DNA from: a virus
Length of the DNA stretch: 44,764 nucleotides
Reading direction: 5' to 3' (one strand)
Virus record (IMG/VR): IMGVR_UViG_3300035701_000074
Location: 1-44,764 of that record
Part shown: piece after piece, positions 7,689 through 16,700 of the stretch
Layout of the letters: the number at the start of each line of letters is the position of its first letter
Numbering within the stretch: the first letter of the stretch is position 1
Notes under the pieces: model-generated
The model's database searches: none
What the model was told of the DNA's origin: nothing
What the model saw: the letters and a program-made list of their open reading frames with translations, nothing else
Position numbers and translations under genes: made by a program

Positions 7689-8108
7689 ATGGCAGCAATT
7701 ATATTCGCATTCATGTATAAGTACTTCTTCGCTATAATACTTACTTATGTTGTAGGTATGTTTAGCAAGGCTCTAGTAAAAAAATTCGGTGCTGATAGAG
7801 CGACTGCAATAAAGGAAACTATTCTATCAGCTATGCTATGGGCAGAACAAGAATTTGGGATAGGGCATGGTAATCAGAAATGGGAAGCAGCTTATAAGAA
7901 AATTATAGAGTTGTTACAAGCTCAAGGGATTACCTTAACAACCTCGGAACTCCCTGTTGTAGAGACCTTAATGAAATCTAATATACCAGGCATTAATGCT
8001 AAAACTTATAGTGCTGTACCAAAAGAAGTATTACAAGTTAGAGAAATAAAAGGTCTATCCCCAGAAGCTAGGCTACTTGTTGAAGAATTAAAAGAGAAAC
8101 ATAAATAG
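7689..8108 (+). CDS. LLH-family holin
   Basis: 139 residues from the ATG at 7689; the ATG at 7680 sits on the ribosome site AAAGGAG itself. One transmembrane helix lies at the N-terminus (about 3-28), followed by the soluble part typical of phage LL-H-type holins: IKETILSAMLWAEQEFGIGHG, then NQKWEAAYKKI and a region with TTSELPVVETLMKS. The AEQ-x-FG-x-G-x-G-x-x-K arrangement is the family's most conserved part. It would form membrane lesions that let the endolysin out. It ends the lysis cassette. Confidence 0.75.
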   Translation: MAAIIFAFMYKYFFAIILTYVVGMFSKALVKKFGADRATAIKETILSAMLWAEQEFGIGHGNQKWEAAYKKIIELLQAQGITLTTSELPVVETLMKSNIPGINAKTYSAVPKEVLQVREIKGLSPEARLLVEELKEKHK

Positions 8109-8130
8109 TTTTAAAAAGGAGTTAATGTAG

Positions 8131-9624
8131 ATGGCTGGTAAAGAAGATACTAAAATAGAAACATCCCCGATTTATGCCCCAACTCTCGGCATAATAGGAA
8201 ACATTCCGTCTACGATGCTTGACCCGCGTGCCTGTGTTAATTGTAATAATGTAAGGTTTAAAGATGGAGTAGTAAGTAAAAGAACTGGATATGCAACATA
8301 TGGGGCATTAGGAACAATAGCTGGTGTGCCTTTAATGTTATTTCGTTATCAAATGTGGGATTTGACTGAGTATGAAATATTGGTAACGACTACTGGTGTA
8401 TATTACAATAATGCAGGTACGTGGACACTTATTACAGGAGCAGGTAGTTTAAATGGAACGGTTGACATAAGGGCAAGTTTGGCATATATTCAGAATTATC
8501 TTGTGTTTACTAATGGAGTTGATGCACCATCTAAGTGCCTTGGCATCACGTGGTCAGCTCTTGATGATGGAAAAACAATTGGGTGGGCAGATTATAGACC
8601 TAAAATATTTGTGCCTTATAAAGACAGGTTAATAGGATTTAATGATAACTTAAGTGGTGCGCAAACTGCTATCAGGCAGATATACTCTGTATTAGGTGAT
8701 TTTGATAACGTAAATGACACAGGCGCTGGCCATAATGACTTTGTACAGGGGATGGGTGCACAAATTATGGGTGCTGCCCCATTAAAAGATTATATTGCTG
8801 TGTATAAAGATTATAGTTGTTGCTTGTTAGACTATATAGGAGGGTCAAGTTTATATGGTTTCTATCCTCATATACAAGGAATAGGGTTAGCGGCACCAGA
8901 TGCAATTGCTAATTTAGGAACATCTCACTTAATCTTAGGAACGGATTTAAACATACATGAGTGGAATGGTGGATGGGAGCTTAATCACATTGGAGACCCT
9001 ATTAAGAAACTGTTACAAGCAGAAATTAATAAGAGTAAAATTAAGAGAAGCTTTGCAGTAGTTAATTTGGCAGAGAGAGAAGCAATTTTCTTCTTGCCCA
9101 TAGGTACTGATGATTATCCTACAAGAATGTGGATATATAACATAGATGACCATAGTTGGGCTAAAGGAACAATTGCGTCAGTGTCAGGCGGGGGGAGTGT
9201 ATCTAAAGCAAACGTAGAAAGGGCACTTGTAGGGTTGTCTGCATCTGGTGCAAGTTGTATTAAACACTATGATTACTCTTCTCTTAATGATGGTGATGCT
9301 GCAATTAGTGCTTATTATGAGAGTGGGGATTTTGTTTTAAGTAAAGAACAATATATGACTTTACAGAGAAGGTTCTATGGGGTATCATTAGACCTTAAAG
9401 GATATTCTACGTCATCTAAACTATCACTACAACACTCTTCTGATGAAGGGGTTACGTATAGTGATGCAGTAGAAAAAACTTTAACTGCAGCTTACGATTG
9501 GTATATATGGAACTTTTTAAAAACAAGTAGAAAGTTAAGATTTAAGTTTTCTGATGCAACTATAAGCCAGAGTTTTAGTATGAGATTTTATGGACTTAAT
9601 CAGAAAGAAGGAGAAAGAGCTTGA
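8131..9624 (+). CDS. tail hub or DNA-stabilisation protein (P22 gp10-like)
   Basis: 497 residues of beta-rich sequence. The opening (PSTMLDPRACVNCNNVRFKDG, then VSKRTGYATYG) matches the start of podovirus proteins that form a propeller-like hub under the portal and adaptor, where each molecule begins with an N-rich strand followed by a 'K-R-x-G-x' motif. Further blades show repeated patterns such as NYLVFTNGVD, YKDRLIGFNDN, DYIAVYKDY and HLILGTDLNIHEWNG. The start follows AAAAAGGAGTTAATGTAG. No tape measure or sheath gene is present, which supports a short-tailed virion with such a hub. Assignment is by pattern, not by search. Confidence 0.65.
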   Translation: MAGKEDTKIETSPIYAPTLGIIGNIPSTMLDPRACVNCNNVRFKDGVVSKRTGYATYGALGTIAGVPLMLFRYQMWDLTEYEILVTTTGVYYNNAGTWTLITGAGSLNGTVDIRASLAYIQNYLVFTNGVDAPSKCLGITWSALDDGKTIGWADYRPKIFVPYKDRLIGFNDNLSGAQTAIRQIYSVLGDFDNVNDTGAGHNDFVQGMGAQIMGAAPLKDYIAVYKDYSCCLLDYIGGSSLYGFYPHIQGIGLAAPDAIANLGTSHLILGTDLNIHEWNGGWELNHIGDPIKKLLQAEINKSKIKRSFAVVNLAEREAIFFLPIGTDDYPTRMWIYNIDDHSWAKGTIASVSGGGSVSKANVERALVGLSASGASCIKHYDYSSLNDGDAAISAYYESGDFVLSKEQYMTLQRRFYGVSLDLKGYSTSSKLSLQHSSDEGVTYSDAVEKTLTAAYDWYIWNFLKTSRKLRFKFSDATISQSFSMRFYGLNQKEGERA

Positions 9625-9659
9625 GTGGAATTGATTATACTTTGAGGGAGAAGAAGTAA

Positions 9660-11747
9660 TTGGCAACCCAAGTATTTACAATAAGAGGCGGTATAAGTTC
9701 AGGTGGGCAAGATGCAACTCTACTTTACCACGCAGACCATGATGTTGAAACGTTTTTAGAGGTTAGAGACTCTCCGATTGCGAATAACACAGACTTTCTT
9801 ACAGATTCTAACCGTGGTATAGGTTGCTGTTTTGATTATCAGTTTCCTGACGAATGGGTAGTTGCAAGGGTCTTTTTTCTCTTTAAGCAATTATACAACT
9901 TGGCTGGAGCAAACATAGAATCTGCATCTATAACTTACGATATGATTGGGATGTCCCCCTTATTTCAGGACTGGCACTATGATATAGTAATACAGAAGGC
10001 TAATTCCTCTGACATACACCATCAGCCCCCCGTTGCCGGTGATTTCAATGTAGCGAACATAGAGGCGGCGAGTGGAGGTTCTAAGAACACATCGGATATG
10101 GTTGATGGGGCATGGGTAACTATAGACCTTAATGCTACTGGTATATCGTGGATAGGTAAAAATATAAATGATATACTCAAAGTTGTTCTTAGAAGTTCAG
10201 ATGACATAAATGGGAAGGCCCCATTGGAAGATAGTGGGCATATTAACTTTATGTCAGTCAACACCGGTAATGCCTCTACTACTGCCGCTAGACCTTATAT
10301 CACCATTACAATTACTGTAGTAATTCCTACTGTAACAACCCAAGCTGCAACGGATATAGAAACAACTAAAGCTAGGTTCAATGGAACGATAGTAGATAGA
10401 GGCTATTGGCTTAGTACTTATGGGTTTGAATGGAAAAAAGGAATAGGCGGTTCTGTTACATCTATACAAGTAGGTACTGGTGGTGCGAGTCAAAGTGTAA
10501 CAACTTTCAACTATCTTAAAACTGGATTAACTTCAGCTACAACATACTATTTTAGAGCGTGGGGTAATAATAATGCGGGTAAGGGATATGGAGAGTGGGT
10601 AGAATTTACTACTCTTGGTGTTGCTTCTGTAACAACTCAAGCAGCAGCTGTACCAGTTCCTGTGTCTAACCCCGCCTACTGTGAATTTGCGGATGGGAAT
10701 GGAACAATTACATCTACTACAAATGCAACTGAACGAGGATTTGAAGTAAAGCATGAATACTCAGGGGACTTATGTGGTGCGATAAAACATAGTATAGCAG
10801 GATTTGAGGGTGATACAAGCTGGGATTGGGACGCTTGGGCTTGGGTAGGGACATTAATAAAAACAGAAACTGAAGGAGGAGATTTTGAAGAGGGTGCTTT
10901 TACATTAGAGTTGGGAAATTTCCCTGCTCAGTTTTTTGACCAATTATTTGCAGGAGAATCATATACTTATAGAGCGTATGCAGTTATTGGTGGGGCAACG
11001 TATTATGGAGAATGGGTAGCATTTAGTTTAGGTGTATATGTGCCTGATGGGTATTCACCAGGAGTTAGTGATGACCAACTTCCCATAGAAGACATAATTC
11101 CTCCATTGCCCCCTATTAAGTTTCCACCATTTAAGTTTCCACCGTTTGAGTGGCCTGAATTTGAATGGCCTGAGTTTGACTACCCTGACATTCCACCATA
11201 TAATGGCTCTTGGTTAGGGGCGTTTTATTATAGAAAAGCCTTTGGCAAAAAGGACTTAGATGAATTAAGGAAGAAGTGTAGAATATTTTTAGATAATAGC
11301 GTAGAATATGCACTTGTATTAAACCATAATATGCAGGTGCTTAAACAGTTTTTAAATGATATGCATAATTATATGACAGATATAGATGAGTATAATACAT
11401 TCAAGCCTATAATACCTACACAATGGGTGAATGAACTTGCACATAAACCTTTAGACATAAAGGATTTCAAAGTCATTATAAATAATTTTATATCTAATAG
11501 TATAGATAATGCATCCAACGTTAACCATAATTTTAGACTTATCAGAGATGGGCTAAGTGATGTTATGTCAGGTGAGGACATAGGCATGGAAATTAATTCA
11601 ATTGAGTTAAGGACAAAGACAGTAGAAGATGATAACCCTGATGTAGGAAGACTAAAGAAGGTTGTAGATGCATTAAGTAGTGAATTAGAAGGTAATTATG
11701 AAACGATAAATCATAATTTACATGTAATAAGAGCAACTTTAATTTAA
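9660..11747 (+). CDS. fibronectin-like tail appendage protein with Pro/Phe/Trp linker
   Basis: 695 residues, TTG start at 9660 after GAGGGAGAAGAAG. Residues 1-215 are beta-rich and unrecognised. Residues about 220-330 and 330-450 look like two fibronectin type III-like domains (TVTTQAATDIETTKARFNG, TTYYFRAWGNNNAGKGYGEW; then SVTTQAA, ESYTYRAYAVIGGATYYGEW). From about 480 there is a short-period segment of P-[FW]-[EK] units (IKFPPFKFPPFEWPEFEWPE), followed by about 180 helical residues with three SVEYALVLNHN-like units containing NHN at 547, 612 and 684. This looks like a trimeric or rod-like tail appendage. Function is inferred from position after the hub gene. Confidence 0.6.
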   Translation: MATQVFTIRGGISSGGQDATLLYHADHDVETFLEVRDSPIANNTDFLTDSNRGIGCCFDYQFPDEWVVARVFFLFKQLYNLAGANIESASITYDMIGMSPLFQDWHYDIVIQKANSSDIHHQPPVAGDFNVANIEAASGGSKNTSDMVDGAWVTIDLNATGISWIGKNINDILKVVLRSSDDINGKAPLEDSGHINFMSVNTGNASTTAARPYITITITVVIPTVTTQAATDIETTKARFNGTIVDRGYWLSTYGFEWKKGIGGSVTSIQVGTGGASQSVTTFNYLKTGLTSATTYYFRAWGNNNAGKGYGEWVEFTTLGVASVTTQAAAVPVPVSNPAYCEFADGNGTITSTTNATERGFEVKHEYSGDLCGAIKHSIAGFEGDTSWDWDAWAWVGTLIKTETEGGDFEEGAFTLELGNFPAQFFDQLFAGESYTYRAYAVIGGATYYGEWVAFSLGVYVPDGYSPGVSDDQLPIEDIIPPLPPIKFPPFKFPPFEWPEFEWPEFDYPDIPPYNGSWLGAFYYRKAFGKKDLDELRKKCRIFLDNSVEYALVLNHNMQVLKQFLNDMHNYMTDIDEYNTFKPIIPTQWVNELAHKPLDIKDFKVIINNFISNSIDNASNVNHNFRLIRDGLSDVMSGEDIGMEINSIELRTKTVEDDNPDVGRLKKVVDALSSELEGNYETINHNLHVIRATLI

Positions 11748-11760
11748 GGAGGGATATAAT

Positions 11761-12387
11761 ATGGCACAATACGCACCAAGCTTTGGTTCAGGGGCAAATC
11801 TCCCTGGAATAACAACATTTGAAAGTTTAACTCCGCCTCAGGAACAGATAAATGCTGCATTAGTAAAAGCGTTACAAGACTTATTTGCAGGTACTGTTGC
11901 AGGTGGAGCAGGAGGGTTTCAAGCAGCTTATGCTGAACCTTTTAGCCCTTATGGAGGAGCTGTTGGAGGTGCTTTACAGAGTGCTCTACTAACAGCACTA
12001 AGTGGGAAGTTCCCTGAACAGGCCTTTGCGACAGGCATTGCCCAACCAACCAGAAGAACTTTTGAAGAAGAGACTGCACCTGCAATTAGGGAAGAATTCG
12101 CAGGGCCTGGCACGTTTTGGGGAACTGCAAGAGCAGGTAAAGTAACTGGAGAAAGGGCAAGGATGGAAACTGGGTTAGTTGAACAGAGAGCAAGGATGGC
12201 AGAGGGCTCATTGCAGAGAGCTTTGCAGGCGACTGGTACTGCACTGAATGCACAACAAACAGCTGTGCAGATGGCGTTTGAGGATTATGTTAGAAAGAAC
12301 CCTGCTGCATCTGAGGCTTTACAGGCGGCTCTTAATTATCTTGGAATACCTATAATGGCCGCTTATAGTACATATCAAGAACAATAA
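11761..12387 (+). CDS. putative ejection or internal virion protein
   Basis: 208 residues, alanine- and glycine-rich: the N-terminal half holds AGTVAGGAGGFQAAY and GGAVGGALQSALLTALSG, then an RRTFEEETAPAIREEFAGPG stretch and a long helix with repeated ERARMETG, EQRARMAEG. No signal peptide. The gene starts after AAGGAGGGATATAAT. Small Ala/Gly-rich helical proteins ahead of very large ones are typical of podovirus ejection clusters, where they enter the cell with the DNA. The family itself is not recognised. Confidence 0.5.
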   Translation: MAQYAPSFGSGANLPGITTFESLTPPQEQINAALVKALQDLFAGTVAGGAGGFQAAYAEPFSPYGGAVGGALQSALLTALSGKFPEQAFATGIAQPTRRTFEEETAPAIREEFAGPGTFWGTARAGKVTGERARMETGLVEQRARMAEGSLQRALQATGTALNAQQTAVQMAFEDYVRKNPAASEALQAALNYLGIPIMAAYSTYQEQ

Positions 12388-12400
12388 GGAGGTGAATTAA

Positions 12401-13423
12401 ATGCCATTACAATGGTTGGGACAATTAAGGATACCACCAAAGCCAAAGAAGAAACCAAGTGCATTAACACGTGCGTTAGGAGCACCAGTTGAGGCCTATG
12501 CTGGCCCAACCCCTACATTAGGTGGGGAGAAGTCTCAACAGTTAGCAAAAGGTTACTTCAAGCCTGAGGGAGGTCTTATGGGGGCCTTAACAGGCGGAGT
12601 GCCAGATTGGCAGGCGGAAGCATGGGCAAAGAGAAAAGAAATGGTTGAGGCAAACCAAGCTAAATTAGATGCAGAAGCAGACGCACTTTACGGCGCAGTA
12701 CAGAATTTAAGTAAGCCAGACCAGGATTACATTTTAAGTAAAGTTGCAGGTAAAGGAAAAGACACAAATGCGTTAGCCGCTGCATTAGGTGCAAAGCCAG
12801 GAGCTATATCTCCTGCTGCAATTAGAACAGACCCACTTATGAAGACTATGTTAGATAAGAACTATATTAAGAAGACTGCTACTGGTTATGCGTGGATGTT
12901 ACCTGAGAAAGAGAAAGAAGTGGCAAATGTTAGTAAGTGGACAGATGAGAGTGGCTGGTTAAATCAAACTACAACATTTAAAGATGGAACTTCTAAGACT
13001 GAAATTATTGGAAGAGAAGCACCTGAAGCTGCTAAGGCACCATCTATAACAGAACAAGTTGCAGTAGCTAAACTTGGAATAGAAGAAGAAACTCATAATG
13101 AGAGGTTTAGAACAGAGGCGATTAAAAATCAAGGAGATATGCCCAGAGAAGGAGATGTAATAACAGTCCCTGGTCTTTTAGGAGACAAGAAGATAACAAT
13201 TACAGCAGATGATGTGAAAGAACATCAGAACAATTATTGGAAAGGGGTAAATGCCTATATAGTAAATGCACAAAGAACAATAGATAATGTTAAAGCTAAA
13301 TATGAATCAAGACCTGACATAATAATAGGAATGAAACGGAGATTAGGGTGGCCTGAAAATGAATGCACTGGTGAATGGAATTGGAAGTTTGAGGAAGAAC
13401 TTGTTGGAATGGGGGTAGAATAA
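12401..13423 (+). CDS. putative ejection-cluster protein
   Basis: 340 residues, soluble and helical, no recognised domain. Visible features are a basic, proline-rich start (LRIPPKPKKKPSALTRALG), a helix at about 70-110 with KRKEMVEANQAKLDAEADA, a lysine-rich middle, and a C-terminal helical part (YIVNAQRTIDNVKAKY). The basic start could bind DNA. The ribosome site is AAGGAGGTGAATTAA. It sits between two other ejection-region genes, with one base between its stop and the next start region, so it probably works with the 1402-residue protein downstream. Confidence 0.55.
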   Translation: MPLQWLGQLRIPPKPKKKPSALTRALGAPVEAYAGPTPTLGGEKSQQLAKGYFKPEGGLMGALTGGVPDWQAEAWAKRKEMVEANQAKLDAEADALYGAVQNLSKPDQDYILSKVAGKGKDTNALAAALGAKPGAISPAAIRTDPLMKTMLDKNYIKKTATGYAWMLPEKEKEVANVSKWTDESGWLNQTTTFKDGTSKTEIIGREAPEAAKAPSITEQVAVAKLGIEEETHNERFRTEAIKNQGDMPREGDVITVPGLLGDKKITITADDVKEHQNNYWKGVNAYIVNAQRTIDNVKAKYESRPDIIIGMKRRLGWPENECTGEWNWKFEEELVGMGVE

Positions 13424-13424
13424 T

Positions 13425-13721
13425 ATGTCATTAACTGATGCATTGCTTAAAAACTTAAGTGTAGCAAAGCCACCTGCAAAGAAACAGAGAATGTTAGAGG
13501 GAACTCCATTAAAACACTTCCTTCGTCCTATTATGGAAGAAAGCATGAGAAGACGGATGATGGGATTAATGCAGCAAATGCCACAACTAGGTGCACAGTC
13601 TAGTCCAGTGGTAGAGCCTCCATCTGTTAACCCGTTACAGAATGCACTTATGAGTATGGGTCAAGGTGGTGCTGGAGGAACACAGAGGCCTCAAGGAGGT
13701 ATGCCGGGTGGCACTCAATAA
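13425..13721 (+). CDS. small Pro/Gly/Gln-rich protein of the ejection cluster
   Basis: 98 residues. A basic first half (MSLTDALLKNLSVAKPPAKKQR, with ESMRRRMMGLMQQMPQ at about 45-60) is followed by a disordered tail rich in proline, glycine and glutamine (GGAGGTQRPQGGMPGGTQ). Its last codons carry the ribosome site (AAGGAGGT, 13693-13700) for the next gene and overlap its start by 14 bases. Unknown function; coupling suggests a chaperone or partner of the large protein. Confidence 0.6.
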   Translation: MSLTDALLKNLSVAKPPAKKQRMLEGTPLKHFLRPIMEESMRRRMMGLMQQMPQLGAQSSPVVEPPSVNPLQNALMSMGQGGAGGTQRPQGGMPGGTQ

Positions 13722-16700
13722 AATATTACAAATGTTTGAAGATACTGAAAGAGAATTAAAGCCTGTCATTATTCCTGAAGTGTCATATACACCAACATAT
13801 GAGAACGTGTCTCAACTAGTCAATGAAACAGAAGCAGAGCAAGCAGGATTATTAGATAAAAGCACAGAGGTAGAAGATGTTCCAGTTGATGACATAGAAA
13901 ATATAAATACAAAAAAGATATCACGGCTATTTAATGGGGTAGAAGAAGAGGAATATCAAAAAGCTACAAAACCAGATACATTATCAATTTCAAAAATTGA
14001 AAATGAGAATGTTATGCAAAAAACCATCTCAGACATACTTCAAGGAAATTCTATGCCTAAGGAGACACCTATACCCGATGAGTTTAATGAATTAGCTAAG
14101 TCCCTTAGGATGAAGGAAGGAGTAGGTTCTGATTATTCAACAGCATCTATTGCTCAGCAATTAAAAGAAGGAACTTACTTTGCAGGAGAAAAGCCTGATG
14201 TGTTAAAGAACGTTCTTGGTGCATACGCAACTTTTGGGAAATCACTAACCATGCTTCCTAAAGCAGTAGCTGTATCTGTCTTACAGGCTATGCAATCTAA
14301 AGAGGGTGCAAGTATTACAGATAGAGACTGGGCAGACCGTTATATTAAAGATGCAAGTGAGGACCTCACAAAGTTTGCTAATGAAGCATATATGAGATAT
14401 GGAAGTAAAGGATTTGCTGGAATTAAGATATCTGATTTAGCGGGACTTCCTCAAAATATAGCCTACTCTGCCACTTCAATGGGAGCTGGTCTTGCTACTG
14501 GAATACCAATAGGGATGGTTCCATTACCCGGATTTAGAGTGGCAGCCTGGGCTGCTGGTACTGCTGCATCAGGGGCAGTTGCTTATAGAGCAACCACATA
14601 TCAGATAATGCAACAGTATCTAGAACTAAAGAACGAAGAAAGTATTGCAAAGATTGGGAGAGGGATAACTTCACAAGAAGAAATGAGATTAAAAGAAGAC
14701 TTTGATAATCAAGCTCATAAATATGGTTTATGGGAAGCAGTTCCAGAAGCAATAAGCAACTTGTCTTTTGTTGGCCTGTTAACTGCACCTCTAACTAAAA
14801 TGATAGGCAAGACAATAGCAGGGCAGATAGCAAGCAAGTTGGCCGGCATGTATGGAGAAGAGTTATTGACTGAGACTATAACTCAGATGGGGCAAACTGG
14901 AATAGAAGCAAAAGCGGGTATGCATGAAGGAAAACCAGTAGACTGGACCTCCCCTAAAGACTGGGTCAGGGCATTTAAAGAGGTAGCACCACAAACATTT
15001 TTGTTAACTACTTTAATGGCTGGTGCAGGTTCAACTGTTATAGAAGCAAAAAATGCAATGAAGAAAGTAAAGACATCTTTAAAGAATGAAGTTGGGGCAA
15101 ACCCACATCTTTATGAAGCGCTCTCAGATAAGTTAGATGCAGCAGAGAAAGGAGAGATAAATTCAAAGATATTAGTTGCCCCGACGGGAGGCAAGGCAGA
15201 AGCGACTATACCAGTTACCGAGAAACCTGCACCCACCAAAGAACCTAAACCATTAAAATGGACGAAGAATATAGATTACTGGTATCCAAATGACAAAGAA
15301 AATATAGCAATACATATCTTAGGACAAAAATCTGATGAAACTGGAAAAACCTCTTATATTACTCGCTTTGTTAATGAGAATACACAAGAAACATTTGCAA
15401 CAACAGATATAAATATAGAGAAAGCTAAAGAATCATTTCAAGAGTTTAAAAATTATTACAACCAAGCCGTTGGTCTAAAGGCAGGAGGTAAGGCAGAAGC
15501 AACTATGCCAGTTGCTGCCCCAATAGCAGAGCAACAAATTGAGACAGGGCGCCCCTACACTGCCACGGTTTATAGGGGTTCAAAAGTAGGGGTACCTCCA
15601 GTTGACGAAGGTCTGTATGGTAAGGGAACTTACTATACTACCAATTCTGAATATGCTAAAACCTATGGTGAAGTGGAAACTTCCGTTATTAAACTTAAAA
15701 ATCCCTATGTTATTAAAACTCAAGAGGAGGCCGATACTTTTTGGAATGGGGTGACTAGACCAGCAAGGAATGAGGCAATAAAGGAAGGTAAAACTTCAAA
15801 GGAAATAAATGAAATAGCTGCCACAACTGCCAGAAAATACTTAGAAAATAAAGGATATGATGGGCTTGTAGCCAGAAACATTATTGCTGAAGGAGATGAG
15901 GTTGTTGCCCTTTATCCCGGAAAGGCAGAAGGCAGAGCATTAGTACTCTCTAAACTTAAACCTAGTCAAATTCTACCTCCGTTATATCCTGGAGGTCCTA
16001 CAGGCATAATGCGCACAGAAAAGGAAATTAGAGCTGATGCAAAAGCTGCAGGCTACTACGACTTCATTAGTGGTGAAGTTAAATATCCTGAAAGATTTGC
16101 CAAAGAAGAAATTAAAGAATATCAAAGATTTTTAAAAGAGGAAGTGTCTCAAGACTTCTTAGCAAAGATACCTGACTTAAAAGAAATAGGTATTAAAGAG
16201 AGAGTAAGACCTTCTTGGAGAGTATTTCAGAAGATAGGAATATACGATGAAGTGTTTGCACCAGCATTTGAGGCTGAGATTAATACTTCTGAAGATGCAC
16301 TTAAATTTACGGAGGACATTGAAAAACAAAAGGCTTTAGTAAAGAATATTAAAGATGCACCAAAAAGGATATTTAAGGCATTAGAGCACCCACAGCAGTA
16401 TAAGTACTTATTGCCACAAGAGAAAGCAGTGGCAGACTGGTTTATAAAGTATAGAGATGATTGGGCTAACAAACTAAAACTTACGCCAGAAGAAAGGTTA
16501 GATAACTATGTAACTCACATCTTTGAGAAAGAGATAGAACAGGCTTTGAAAGAAGCTCGTCCTGTAGACCCAGGCATAGTTGCTGCACTTGACTTTATTA
16601 CTCCTACAACTATATTTAACCCATACTTACAAGAAAGGTTAGGAAGAAGAGCAGGTTTAAGAGAAGATGTCTTTGCTGCATTTAATGCATATGAAGGAAG

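Noticed and set aside
13666-13707. Upstream ATG start of the large ejection protein
   Set aside because: The 14 extra residues are the shifted reading of the previous gene and have no ribosome site; the GTG at 13708 has AAGGAGGT at correct distance.
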